A stretch of 64,000 bases of DNA from contig NC_091251.1 in the NCBI RefSeq assembly GCF_042477335.2, forward strand, positions 31,450,501 to 31,514,500, read 5' to 3'. The translations under genes were made by a program, and so were the position numbers. Under the pieces are notes generated by a model. It did no database searches. It had not been told where the DNA came from and was given only the letters and a program-made list of their open reading frames with translations. The DNA is from Ovis canadensis. Its lineage: Eukaryota; Chordata; Mammalia; Artiodactyla; Bovidae. This document shows, in pieces, positions 13,001 to 27,200 of the stretch; the stretch's first letter is position 1; the number at the start of each line of letters is the position of its first letter.

Positions 13001-15211
13001 ACCCTGTGGGCCTCCAGGGAAGAGAAGAAAGATGTAGGCTCCACTCTAAGGAACACATTCCTGTCCAGACAACCAAAGATAAAACAGGACCCCAAGAGGA
13101 AGGAGGAGGAGCTGGGCCATGGTTTCAGAGGCAGGAAGCCTGTCACTCAGATACTAGAAAGTGTGATTCAAGTTGCCAGGGCTGCAGGAGCTCAGATGAC
13201 ACACAGAGTCAAAGTTACAGCTGGATTCCCAGAGAAAAGGAAGCTGAGCCTCACCAGCTGGGTGGGACTGCGATCCTGCTTGGCTTCCTCACCTAACCCT
13301 GCATGGATAATCAAGACTTTGCGTGGATTCTAAACCTAACTAACTCATCCTTAGGTTCAAAGACCTCAGGAAGGGGCGCCTGCCTTAGGCCCTTCCCCAG
13401 CTTAATGATGAGCCCTGCTGCAGGCTCTCACTGCCCAGAACCTCAGGCTCCTCTCAGACACCTGTGGGTGAGCTCTAACTGCCCATCTCCAGGCGCTCCA
13501 AGACACTTCCGCTATCACCGCAGTCTCTGAGCCTCGGGCAACACCAGTGTGCAGCTCACATTTGTGACATGTGTAGGCAGTGTAAGCGAGATCAAGAACA
13601 GAAGCTGGAGGATAGAAGGGCCATGAGAATAACAAAAGAAGGCTGCTGTGATTCCCATAGCATCTCCATGAAGAAAACAGGAATGGAAAGAGGGACGTCC
13701 CTGGTGGCTCACGGGTTAAGACCACGCTCCCGATTCAGGGCGCCCCTGACCATCCCTGGTCAGGGAACTAAGATGCCACGTGCTTACAGTGGACCAACAT
13801 TTACTATAGTGCTGCCAATATTTTTTTAAAAAAAGAAAAGAACAGAAAGAAAACAGGGGAAAACATCTCAAATATGTTTAAACTAAAAGTAACCTCTTTT
13901 CATGTGATGATCATGGTGGTCCAAAGCCAGTCCTTCATATCCATCAGTTAAAACCAGCTCCTCCTAGTCATCCTGATAATGCTGTTGATTCACAGACCCT
14001 GGATATGGCCGAATTGCACTGGTTTCAAAATCATCTTCAAATCAGACTCTCTACTAATTCATCTTCTTTCCCATAGTATTTGTTTAGATGAGTAGAAATA
14101 AAGAGATGGGAGCAAAGTCCAATGAAAAGCTAGGTCTGGGGCAATGGTCATCAAGAATTCACCAACATAAAAAAAAAAAGAAAAAGAAAATAAATATATA
14201 GAGAGAGACAGAAAAAGGACAAAGGGAAAAAAAAAGAATCTAAAAAGAAAAAAGAATTCACCAACAGAACCAGTCAGGCAGGGTCCGTGCAAGGAGCAAC
14301 AGGGCTCTGATCCAGAGGAGAGAGATGGCAAGAGCAGGAAGCTGGAGAGTGGGGAGCCAGCCTGGGTCCCCTACCCTGTGGCAGCCTCTGTTCCCATAGA
14401 GAATTACTCCACCAAGTTGCTCTTGCTCTCTGGGCTGTGAACGACACCTCCTGCCCAGGCACCCCCATCCCACCTCCACATGCAGACTGTGGAGTTAGTA
14501 TCAGGGGTCTTCAAATCCATATCTATTTTTTCAATCAAAGCCACAAAATACATCATTACTGTCATGAGGAGGGTGGAGCTGGGGAGGCTCAGTATTTTGG
14601 ACATTAAAGCGGGTTATAGGGATTTCCCTGGTGGTCCAGTGGTTAAGAATCGCCTTCCAATGCAGGGGACGTGGGTTGGATCCCTGGTCAGGGAACTAAG
14701 AGCCCACATGCCACGCAGCTAAAAAAAAAATTACCAGGCATCTGAAGGAAACAGCTAGAATAAAAGTTTGAGAACAAAACAAACCAAAAAAAAAAAAAAC
14801 CCAAAAAGCAGAAGGAGTTGCAAAGGCTTGAAAATTCCTCAGATGAGGCCCTCTCACCCTGCTGAGCCCGATGGGAAGGCAAGATGCTGATCTGGGGGAT
14901 GCAGCTGTGCTTGCCCCACCCTCGGGCCTCATGCCCAAAAAACTCAGGCTACCTGCCCATCCCTTCCACAAATACCTCCTGAGCCTATCACCCCATGAGC
15001 CTGGTATGAACCTGCCCAGCCCGAGAGAGCTGCTGAAAGGGAGGGGGTGGGCAGCGAGCACTCAGAGATGTCGGGAGAGGAGCCAGGCCCCTCAGGAAAG
15101 GGGAGACACAGAGGAGGTTAAGAGAGGGAGAGAGAGGCAGTGCAAAGGGGACCTGGAGATGCAGAGCCTCGCTGCTTCCCACAGGCCCCAGGGACAAAGT
15201 CTCAAGGGACA

Positions 15212-15253
<42 letters not shown>

Positions 15254-18200
15254 GCACACGCACGCACACACACACACAAACACACACTTTGCTCCCCCAG
15301 ACTCAAAATATCTGCACCAGGCAGACACTCTCCAATCCAAATCCCTAAGGGTGACACCTCATCCCTCCTGAGCGGCTGAGCCTGCCATCTAGATGGATCC
15401 ATCAAAGTGAATTCAATATCATGTCCCCAGATCTGCCTCCCCTTGAAAGGCCCCATCCTCCACATTCCCCAAGCCAGAGTAGTCAACTCACCCCACACCC
15501 CATCAACCCCCAGAACCCCGAGAGCCACGATGCCATACGCTGTCCCCACTCCTGCTGCACCAGGCAAGCCCAGGCCACCATCATCTCTCTCCTGGATGCT
15601 GGCATCAGCTTCCTAATGACACCTGCCCCTCACCCTGCCCTGCACACCTGGCCCTCTCCCACATCCACACTGCCAACAGAGCCATCTGCAGCCCAGATCT
15701 GAGCCTGCCAACCACCCCTCAGCCCGCCTCCTGACTTTCCTCCTGGAGTTCCTGCTTGCCTCCTCAGCTGGCCTTCCTGCTTCCTTTCCAGCCTCACCCA
15801 TGCAACTCAGTGGCGCCCCTTCACCCTGCATGTTGGCTCTTCCTGGGATTCCTTGCCATGCTTATCTACCTGGAGAATTCCCCAATCATCCTTCCAGGTT
15901 CAGCTCAGCTATCACCTCCTCTGTGAAGCCTTCCCAGCTTTCCCCCAGCAGAGCTGGGCATCCCTCCTCTGTGGTCCCTTGCCCCTTTTTTCACGCTGCT
16001 GCTCCTGCACTTACCAGCCCAGTGCTTGTCTGTTTAGACATCTGAGCTCCACCAGGCGTTTGTCTTCTACGTCTCTGTACCCCCAGCACTCAGTAGGCAC
16101 CCAATGTTTGCTAAAGGAATGAGTAGGAAGGAGAGACCGAAAAAGAGGCATGTTGACACTTGAAGATGGAGAAGGGGAGAAAAGAAAGCCAGACAGTAGG
16201 TGTGAAGGAGGGACTTCCCCTGTTATCCAGTGGCTAAGACTCTGAGCTCACAATGCAGGGGGCCCAAGTTTGATCCCTGGTCAGGGAACTAGATCCTACA
16301 TGCCTCAACTAAGACCCAGTGCAGCCAAATAAATAAATGATTTTTTACAAAAAGAGTGAAGGAGGTCCAGAAAATGATAGGTGCCCAGCAGTAAGGGGAG
16401 CGGTGGTGGACAGGAGCTGATGGGGGTCACCCACAGATGGGCCCTTCCAGGAGCCCCAGCCTGTGGAGCAGGCAGACAGCCCAGCCCAGCAGCACCAGGC
16501 ATTCAATCCGTGCTGGCTGAATAATCAAAGAGGAGCTCAGGTGGGAGGCAGACGGCATACAGAAGAGGATAAAGTGGCTCAGACAGCATGGGATGGGGTA
16601 TGAGGGGGAAAGCACAGGCTGGGCCACTCCTGCCCTCACAGTAGTGCTCACTGGCACTCCCTTGCCTTACCCAGCCGCCCGCCCACAACCTTCCCTAACC
16701 ACTGTGCAAACCTCCCACCAAGGCTCCTCAAGCCTCAGGCAACAGCAGTGCCCGTGGCTGATGCTGAAGTGGAAAACTTGGCCAGGCCTGACAGTGTGAA
16801 CCAGCTAGGACTGAGTGGTCACAGGAGAGTCCCCTTGGGTGTCTCCTCCTCCAGGGTGGGTGTCTACACACTCTCCCAAGTTGTCTCCTAATGGGCATCT
16901 GAGCTGCTAGAGCATCCTGTGGGTCCTGTCAGCTCTTCTCAAGGCCAAGGACAGCTCCACTCTCTCCTGCAAGCAGCCAGGATGCTGGGCCCTGGTTGGT
17001 CCAAGGAGAGACCTCTTCCAAACAGAAAACAGAGCAGCAGCCCCTGAGAATGCAACGCCACAGACCACGGATAGAGCCACTGAGGGACAGACACATCCTG
17101 GAAGGAACATCAGCCACTGGGGCTCCGTGGCCTGGACCTTAGGGCACCTCCAAACTCCACCAGCTCTGCCTCTCAACACACAGCTCACCACTTACTTCAC
17201 AGAGAAAAGAGACCATTCTGTTAACTCTGCTGGGGGCACACTAGAATTACCTCTAGAGCTTTTTAAAAAATCATCCAAACAAAAATGATGCCTGAGCCCT
17301 GTTCTCAGACCAATTAAATCAGGATCTCTGGGGAGAGCATTTACATAACTACACGTTTTTAACTTGTTACTGACATTTCATTTACATATTAAAGAGTGCA
17401 CAGAAAATAAATGTACAGTGCAATGTATTTTGCCAATGGACCAAACCTGAAAACCTGCCCCCTCAAAGCCCCTCCTGCTTCTTCCTACTGCCCCTACCCC
17501 CCACCTTGGGTCAGTGATAAACACCAGCCTGATTCCAGCAGCATGGATTGTCTCTGCCTCTTCAGGGACTTTCTATGGCTGGAATCATATGGTACATGTT
17601 CTTCTACTCGGCAACACAGATGTGAGACTCATCCACAGTGCTGCGTGTGGTTGCAAACTGCATTTTCACCAATCTTTAGAATTCCAGTATATGGACAGAT
17701 TGCAATTGATTGATTAATTTTACCGTTGAAGGGCATGTTGCTGTTTTCAGTTTTTGCCTATTACAAAACCCTTGCTACAAACATTCCAGCACCTGTCTGG
17801 CAGACACAAGTATTCGTTCCTACGGATAAGCACTTAGGATTGGAAATGCCGGGTCATGAGTTTCAACTTCAGACTTTTAAAAGCTCTCAGGTGATTTTAA
17901 ACCCCTCCTTTCTTTGCGGTTCAGAGGGAGACGTGGACTTCCTGGTCTCCACGGCTAATCCTCCCTCCTGGGCTCTGGACCTGGGGCCCTGACCCTCCTG
18001 TGCCTCCACCTGGCCCTCCAGAGTTCCAGGAACATCCTTGACAAGACAGGGAATCACACTGTTAATAGAGATTTCTTTCATCTGTGAAAGTCACAGAGTT
18101 CATTTACTGAGTTGTGCCAAGGAAGTAAGACCTGCCTTCTCGTGTGGCAGGGCCAGCCTGAACTACACTGTGTCCTTCCCAAGAGCCTCTCTAGCTTTCT

Positions 18201-21200
18201 CTCGGGGCCACTTTCCCCACATACCACCCCCAAACTGGTTTACAAGACCTCTCTCCAAGGGAAACTGGAATCATGTGAACAGAGTCAGGCTCATCAACTG
18301 AGCTCAGAGTCAGGTTCAATCAAAACACTGAAACCGGAAGACGAAAGGCAATCTGCCTTTGCAAAAAATCACTCTATGATTTCTTACACAGAAGCTGCAC
18401 CACACTTATTTGCTAATAATTTTCTTATGTCCATATGCAAGACAACAACAGCTTCACCCTTTCCACCCACAAGAAAAGGTAAGATTTCCCTGGTGGTTGG
18501 GTAGCTAAGACTCCACGCTCCCAACACAGGGCGGCGTGGGTTTGATCCCTGGTCAGGGAACTAGATTCCTTGTGCCACAACTAAGACCCAAGGCAGCTAA
18601 GTAAATAAAGGTGTCTTTTTTTGTTTTGTTTTGTTTTTTTAAGGCAGGGGGAGAGAATCCCATAACTGAACTCCACACTGAATGTAAGGGATGGGGCTCT
18701 GAGTTGGGGGCCACATGCTGGGTGCCAATCCATCTGTCCTGCTCAGCAACCCTGGCAAAGGACTCAGGGTGTGGCAGGCATGAAGCCTAGTCACAAATCC
18801 TCCTTCCCAGGAGCTTTCTGAGAACCCCTGGGCCAGGAATATGCTTAGTTTCCCTTTACAGCCTTCAGCTGTTTTGAAATAATGGGAGACATGGAGGATC
18901 AGAGACCCGCTTCCCAAGACTGCCCCGTTTGTGCAGAGGACCCTGGCCGTGGCCAACAGAGCCACAGGTGTGCTCCAGACCTGAGCAAAGCCACCTGCAA
19001 GCCGACCAGCAGCCTCTCTAGAATGAAAACTGAGCTGGCCCGTCAGGTTCTCTTTCTGATGAATCCTAACTGGGAGATATGGGAGGTGGAGGTGGGCGGC
19101 CAGAGGCAGTGAGCCGGCAGGAGAGAGCTGCACGTGTACTTGGCCAGAGTCACTGGGTGGACCTGGAGACTGGATCTACAGTGAGGAAGAGAGTAGACAG
19201 AGAAGCAGATGGAGCCTTCCCTGGTGGTCCAGTGGCTAAGACTCCGCCCTTACAATGTAGGGGACCCGGGGTTTGATACCTGGTCAGGGAACTAAAATCC
19301 CACATGCCGCAACTAACAGTTCAATGCTAAGACCTAGTGCAGCCAAGTAAATATCTTTTTAAAAGAGAGAAAGAAGCAGGCGGGCTGTGGGCCAAGCACT
19401 GCATCTAGGAGACAGCAAAGAGGGTCTGCTCCCCTCGCCTGCTCCTTAGCTTTCAATTCTGCTTCCAGAGCCCAGGCTCTTGCAGCCAAGACCAAAATCT
19501 CCTACACCTGGTTTGCCCAAAGACCACACATGAGGACAGATATCCGATGTCCTTTAAGACACTAAAGACACAATGGGGGCAGGTGGTACAACTTACACTT
19601 CACCCACGGGTGAAGGAGGGAAGCTCAGCTGGGCTCACTGGCAGAGCAGGGCCAGGACTCCATAGAGGTCTGATACCCACAGCTGGGGGTACCATACTTG
19701 CAATGAGCCTTCAGGGCCAGGAGAGGGAAGAGAACTCTGAAGAAGGTTCAGATCAAGCCTGGCTCTGTTAACAAGGGAGCCCTCAGGGAGAAGGAGGTGA
19801 AGGAATCTGGCTCATGATTTCCCCTAATCTCAGTCCAACTCTAGTCACACAACAGAGATGCATCATCCCCATTACACAGATAAGGAAACTGAGACCCAGA
19901 GAGGTAAAGTTCCTTGCTCTTGACCACATAACTGGAGAGTAGTGGAGCTGGAATTCAAACTTCAGTCTGGCTGAAAAGTCCACACACTGCTTGGAGGGGC
20001 TTGGGGGCCCCAAATTCTGTCCTTTCCTCGAGTTTTTCCCGCTGCAGGGCCAGGCCCCCACTCTCCCCATAGGGCCAGTAGACGGGGACTTGGGGAGGCA
20101 GAGAGTGACTCTGTTGAGCTGAGATGACCATGCAGGAGCCCCACTGCGAAGTAGGGTTCCTTAGATAAGACCCCTCCACCAGATTTTATTTTCCCAACTC
20201 CAAGAACCAAACAAACTGGGAGAGCTAGTTGCTCAGGAGATGTGGGCTGGCCCCGCCCTCTTGGGGCAGCTGGATTCAGCCTGAACAAGGACCCCTTTGA
20301 GCTCTGGTGCTAATGAGAACTCCTACCTCCCGGGATCTCAGAAACCCTGGGTCCTCCCATTGAGTGGGAGCTGGGTGGGCCGAGAGCTAGGCTGGTCCCA
20401 TCGTCTTTCAGTAGTCAAGCTGTTTGGTGGACTGGACCAGCCCTGGTTAAGGGGCCCCACACCTTTTCCCTGCCCCCTGACCTCCCGCCCAGGACTGGGC
20501 TCTCTCAGCACACCAGGATGGCCCTGCTCCTCATGGGGAAAGAATTCGGGGGCAAAGTGCTCAGGCTGACTCCTCCCCTGCCTCTGGGAGTGGTGCTAAT
20601 GAGCCCCTGCTCCCAGCCCTGGCAGGGCCCCCACTCAGCTAAGCTGCTCCTGCCCCAGGTGGAAACCTCCTCGCTGCCATCCCTCAGCACCTCTCCCCCC
20701 GAAGCCTGGCCAGCCTGTGCCTCCAGGAACGCAGAGCACTCCCTCCTTGTGCCCTCCCTTCGTCTGCCCAGAGAGCTCCTTGCCACCTTGCCTGTTGCTG
20801 TGGCTTGTCTCCCCACTTCCTGTCTTACCCCAGGGCCTGGCACAACTCCAGGCATACAGTAAGTGCTCAATAACTGTTGACTGGGTAGACAAATGCTTCC
20901 TGTAGGGAACTCCTCTGTGTAGTTTCTTTAGCATCAGTGGGGCCTCGGGATGCAAACCTAAGAACCTGGAGTGAGGGCAACTGCTCGTTTGCCTCTGGCT
21001 CCCTCCCCGCTGACCCCCAGGCTCCTCCTCTGAGTCTGCTTCCTCCTCTGTAAAGAGGGGAGAATCTCCTCTCCCTGCAGATGGTCAGGGTTCCTGTGAG
21101 GATCTGAGAGAGGTCACGGCCCAGTCTTGGTCAAGGGGCGGGTTCTCCCAGCCTTGCCCACTGAGCCTCCCACCCCTGCCTGCACCCTGCCCCACCTCCC

Positions 21201-24200
21201 TTGTCCCTGAAAGATGCCTAGAGGTGAGCGCCCCATGGGAAGCAGAGATGGAGGCACCACCAGGCCCCTCACTCTACCCACAAAGCTTCATACGTGTCCT
21301 GTGTGACTGAATCTTATTCCTGGTGACAGCGGCTGTGGAAGGGCCCTCTTCACACCTGGGGCGGCACCCACGAACAGTCTCCCACCCCTTGAGCTCAGAC
21401 CCAGCCATGCTCAGGATCCCGTCCTCTCTTCTCGCCCTACCAGAGGTCTGAGACCAACAGTTGGCCCCCTTCCTGGCCAGAGCGCAAAGACTGGCAGACT
21501 GAGAACAGTCACCAGGGAGACTGCTGGACAAACAGCCTAAACCTGGAATCTTCGCTCCGGGAGACAGCCAGGATTTCCTACAAAGCCCAGGCTACGATGG
21601 AGCAGGGAGCTGGTCCTGCAGAGTGACCCGCCTGTCACTGGCCCCGTCCCATTGTGCCCACTGCTGGAGCAGAATCAGGGTGAGCTGGCACCCCTGGACC
21701 TGGTCACAGACCACTTTTTCTTGGCAGGCCACTTGGGGCCTGGCTGTTTCCAGACTAGAAGCTGGTCATTCAGGTCTAAACACAGACTTGCATTCATTAA
21801 GAAACAGAGCACTCCTGTGCTCCTGGGGGCCACCCTCCGCCAGGCCTGCTGAGCGGAGGGCCCACAGACACCCTCAGATGCTCCAGGCTGCCAGGAGGGG
21901 TGGCTGCTCCCAGGACAAGTCAACTCTGTCCATCCACGGATCTCACACGGCGCAGTCTGGGACACCCATCTCAGAATCGCGCTAGCTTTGGAAACCCACT
22001 CAGCTCTTCTCAGAGCACTGGGGTCTTGAGAGGTCTCAGGGTCCTGAAAGACCCTGGGTGTGGGGACAGGGAGGCAGGCCTGAAAGAACCTCTCACAGCC
22101 TTGGGGAAGCCACTCTCTCCTTCTGGGCCTCAGTTACTCCTCAGCAAAGGGGCAAGAAAGTCTCCAGCCAGGAGAGAAAGCAAATGTTGTCTGAGGGAAC
22201 AACAAAGCCGAGCCCAGGACTGGGTGAGCAGAAGCTGGCCACTGGCTCTCTGTGGTCAGAAGAACGCTGACCCCAGCAGAGGCTGGCAACAGCATAGCCC
22301 TCAAAGGCCGCCCGCCACTCTGCCTCCCTCCTCTAAACTCCAACTGAATGCCTGGACTCACTTAGTTCTGTGTAAGTGCTGTGTGTACGAAGAGGCATGA
22401 GACAAACTACTATCCCCAAAATGCTTGGTGGGAGAGGCAGACGTGAAACAAATATTTATAGAGATCAATACATAATTATAGCTGTGTAATGTGTACTGTG
22501 AAGGCGAAGCACAGGGTCTGAGAGCGCCTCAATCAAGGAGCCCTGAATCAGCCGCAGAGACAGGGGAAGACTTCCCTGAAGACACAGCAGCAGCATTTGC
22601 CCTGATGGCAGTGCTAGTCAGACCAACGGGCTGGCGGGGGAGAGGAGGGTTGGAGGGTGCGGGGGAGGGGTCGCTGTAGAGCAGGGGTTCCCTGCCTCTG
22701 GGATCTGACGATGACCTGAGGCAGAGCTGATGTAACAGTAATAGAAATAGGGTGTGCAATAACTGTAATGTGCTTGAGTCGTCCTGAAACCACCCATCCC
22801 CCACCCCTCTGTGCAAAAACTGTCTTCCATGAAACTGGTCCCTGGCGCCAAAAAGGTTGGGGACCACTGCTTAGAGGGTTTCTGACGTGCAAAAGCCCTG
22901 AGGCCAGGTGTATACAGCACATAGGAGAGACATAAACAGAGCCTTTGGGTCTGGAAGGTGGAGGTGAGCAGTGGAGTAATGAGCAGCGGGGCTGGAGAGG
23001 TAGGCAGGGTAGATCGTGCAGGGCCCAGTGGGCCCCAGTAAGGGTTTTTGTCATTCTCTTAAAAGCTAGGGGGAACCAATGAAGGGATTTAAAAGGGAAA
23101 AGACACTATCAATTTTGTATGTTTAAAGAGTATGGAGCAGCATCTGTTTGAGCTGGCATTCATGGACATGATCACAGATCACCCTAAGACATAGATTTGT
23201 TTCAAACACAAAACGGTGTGGGACAGGGGGCGCAGAGGATGAGTATTGATGAAACGGGGACAACCTTGTGTTGGTAGTTGGTAGCGATGGATAAATGGTC
23301 ACTGACTCTGTGGTCAGAAGAACTCTGATCCCAGGAGAAGTTGCCAGGAGCCTAGGATGGAGGTGGGGGCGGTTCATCCTACAACTCTCCTCCTCTTTTT
23401 TTTTTTTTTTTGATACCCAGAGAGTAGCTGTGATTCTTTTTTTTTATTCATTCTTTTTTTTTTTTTTTTAATTTTTGGCTGCACTGGGTCTCTGTGGCTT
23501 AGCAAGGGCTTTCTCTAGTTGCAGAGAGCAGGGGCTACTCTTCCTTGCAGTGCATGGACTTCACCTTGTGGTGGCTTCCCTTGTTGCGTAGCACGGGCTG
23601 TAGGCACGTGGGCTTCCGTAGTTGTGGCTCACAGGCTCCAGAGCATGGGCTCAGTAGTGGTGGTGCAGGAGCTGAGTTGCCCTGCAGCGTGTGAGATCTT
23701 CCTGGACCAGGGATCGAACCCTGCACTGGCAGGCAGATTCCTATCCACTGCACCACCAGGGAAGTCCCAGTCTCCTCATTTTTATAAGTTTAGAATTTTC
23801 CATGGAGACAGACCAGTTAGGAGATTATATTCCAGCAGAGAGATGATGTCTCAGACTTGGTGGCAGTCGTGGTGATGGAAGGTGGGGGAGGGATTCACAA
23901 TACATACATATATCTCTAAGTAGAACCAATCTGGACTTGGTGATCAAGTGGCTGTGGGGTGTAAGGGAAAATGTGTCAAATATGATTTTAGATTTCTGGC
24001 TTAAGTAAGTAGGATACTGCTCTCTTTTGCTGAGACAAAGCAGGGGAATAGTCATGAGTTCAGTCTTAAAGATAAGTGAGAAGCATTTAAGTAGAGATGT
24101 CAAGTTATATATGAGTGAGGAGCTTAGAAGAAAGCTCCAAGCTGAAGGGAGAAATTCCTGAGTTATTGGCCCATGAATGGGTACAGGAGCTAGGAAGATC

Positions 24201-27200
24201 CCTCAGGGAATCTTCTTCTCCCCTAAAGAAGAGAAGCTATGGACAAGGGTGCCAAGACCAGAACAGGGGGGCAGAGAGCAGACTTTTCAACAAATGGTGT
24301 AGGAACAACTGGACATCCACAGGCCGGGGAATTAAGCTGGATCCCTCTCTCACAGCATGTACAAAAACTAACTCAAAAATGTCAGAGCCGGGACTTTCCT
24401 AGTGGTCCAGTGGTTGAGAATCCACCTCGCAGGGGCTTCCCTGGTGGCTCAGTGGTAAGGAATCCACAGGCCAATGCAGGATCCAGGAAGATCCTACATG
24501 CCATGCAGCAACTAAGCCCGGCCACTCTGCCTCCCTCCTATGAACTCATTGAGTTTAACTCCCGTAAATTACTGAGCAACTAACTCACCTGTTGAGTCTG
24601 TGCTGTAGAGCCCGGGAGCCACAAGTATGGAGCCCACGAGTTGCAACTTCTGAAGCCCGAGTGCCCTAGAGGCTGTGCTCTGCAACAAGAGAAGCCACCA
24701 CCACGAGAAGCCTGCACACTGTAACTAAAGTAAAGCCCACACAGCAACCAAGACCCAGCACAGCCAAAACTAAACAAAGAAATGCAGTTATTAAATTAAC
24801 AAAAAAAAGATTCTGCCTTGATCCTGCGAGAGACTCAGATTCAATCCCTGGTTGGGGAACTAAGATCCCACATGCTGTGGAGCAGGTAAGCCAGCATGTC
24901 CCGACTACTGAACTCTTATGCTCCAGAGCCCATGTGCAACAAATAGACAGTGCGTGCACCCCCAAGAAAGGTCCTGCGTGCCACAACCAAGACTCGATGC
25001 AGCCAGATAAATAAATACTTTTTTTTTTTTAATGTCAGTGCTAAAACTCTTAGAAGAAATCATGGGTGTAAATCTCTGATTAGGCAACAGTCTTGTAAGA
25101 TTCTTGCCTGCTGTTCAGGAGACATAAGAGACGTGGGTTTAGTCCCTGGGTCAGGAAGATCCCCTGGAGTAGGAAATGGCAACCCACTCCAGTATCCTTG
25201 CCTGGAAAACCATGGGCCGCAGGCAACCGTCCGTAACTTCACAAAGAGCTGGACGTGAGTGAGCACAGCACAGACGTTCTCTTTGCTCCTGATTCTCAAT
25301 CTCTTAAAATATGACACCCGAAGCAAAGCAACAGCAGAAGAATAGATACGTTGAACTACATCAAAATTAGAAACTTTTGTACCGCTAGTGAGATCACTGA
25401 AAAAGTGAAAAGGTGACTAATAGAGAAAATAGTTGTAAATCAGAGATCTGATAAGGGACTAGTATCTAGAATATATTTTAAAAACTCTTACAACCTTGTA
25501 GGTATTATACTAAGTGAAAAAGAGCCAATCACAAAAATACAAATGCTTTATGACTCCACTTATATGAAGGACCTAGAGTAGTCAGATTCATAAAAACAGA
25601 AAGCAGAATGGTGGTTGGCAGAGGCTGGGGTTGGGGGTTGGGGTGGGTGGAGAGTTATTTAATGGATGTAGAGTTTCAGGTTTGCAAGGTGAAAAAGTTC
25701 TGGAAACTGGTTGTACAACAAAATGAATATGTATATTTAACACTATTGAACTGTACAAATGAACTTAGAAATGGTTAAGATGGTAAATTTTATGTTATGT
25801 GTTTTTTAATCCACAATTAAAATTTTTAAAAAGAATTCTTAAAACTGAACAATAAAAAGACAAATAATCCAACTAAAAATGGGCAAATGTTTACATAAAC
25901 ACTTTTCCAAAGGAGATATCAAATGACCATTAAGTACACAAAAAGATGCTCAACATCATTAGTCATCAAGGAAATACAAATCAAAACCACAATGAGATAC
26001 CACTTTACATCCCCAAGAGGCTGTAATTTATATCAGGTGTTGGTGATGATGAGGAGAAACTGGAACCCTCATACATTGCTCCTGGGATTGTAAAATGGTG
26101 CAACTGCTTTGGAAAACAGTTTGGTGATTCTTCAAATGGTTAAACATTTACTATATGACCCAGCAATTTTACTTCTAGGTGCATACCCCCCAAAACTGAA
26201 AATATATATGCATACAAAATCTGGTACAAGAATGCTCATTGCAAAGGGAACCTTCCTACCCTGTTGGAAGGAATGTAAATTGGTGCAGCCACTATGGAAA
26301 ACAGTACAGAGATTCCTCAAAACTAAAAACAGAATTCCCATATAATCCACTCCTGGGCATATATACAGACAAAACTACAATTCAAAAAGACACATGCAAG
26401 CCTATGTTCATACAGCACTTGGCTGCTATTTGTAATAGCCACAGCATGAAAACAACCTAAATGTCCATCAACAGGTGCATGAATGAAGAAGCTGTGGTCT
26501 ATACACAATGGAATACTACTCAGCCATAAAAAGAATGAAAGAACGCCATCTGCAGCAACATGGATGGACCCAGAGATTATCACGCTAAATGAAGTAAGTC
26601 AGAAACAGAAAGACAAATACCACACGATATCATTTATATGTGGAATCTCAAATAAGACACAAATGAACTTATCTACAAAACAGACAGGAAAAAACAGAAC
26701 TGTGGTCGCTAAGAAGGAAGGCAGGTGGGAGAGGAATGGACTGGGGGTTCAGGATTAGCAGATGCAAGCTATTATATATAGGATAAACAAAAAAGTCCTA
26801 CTGTATAACACAGGGAACTATATTCAATATCTTATAATAAGCTATAATGAGGTGAAGAGGTGAGGTGAAGTCGCTCAGTCTTGTCCGACTCTTTGCGACC
26901 CTATAGACTGTAGCCTACCAGGCTCCTCTGTCCATGGGATTTTCCAGGCGAGAGTACTGGAGTGGGTTGCCATTTCCTTCTCCAGAGGATCTTCCCCACC
27001 CAGGGATCGAACCCGGGTCTCCTGCAGTGTAGGCAGACACATTACCATCTGAGCCACCAGGGAAAATCTAAGCTATAATGGGAAAGAGTATTAAAAGAAT
27101 GTGTATATGTATATAACTGAATCACTTTGCTGTACAGCAGAAATTAACATCACAAATCAGCTGTACTACAATTTTAAAGTTTTCAAAAAAGGAATGCTCA

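Noticed and set aside
15211-15288. Repeat array that could be taken for CRISPR
   Set aside because: A plain dinucleotide microsatellite without spacers, in a mammalian intron.
25272-26837. Active L1 element
   Set aside because: Only the 3' part is present, with stops and three SINE insertions; not capable of movement.
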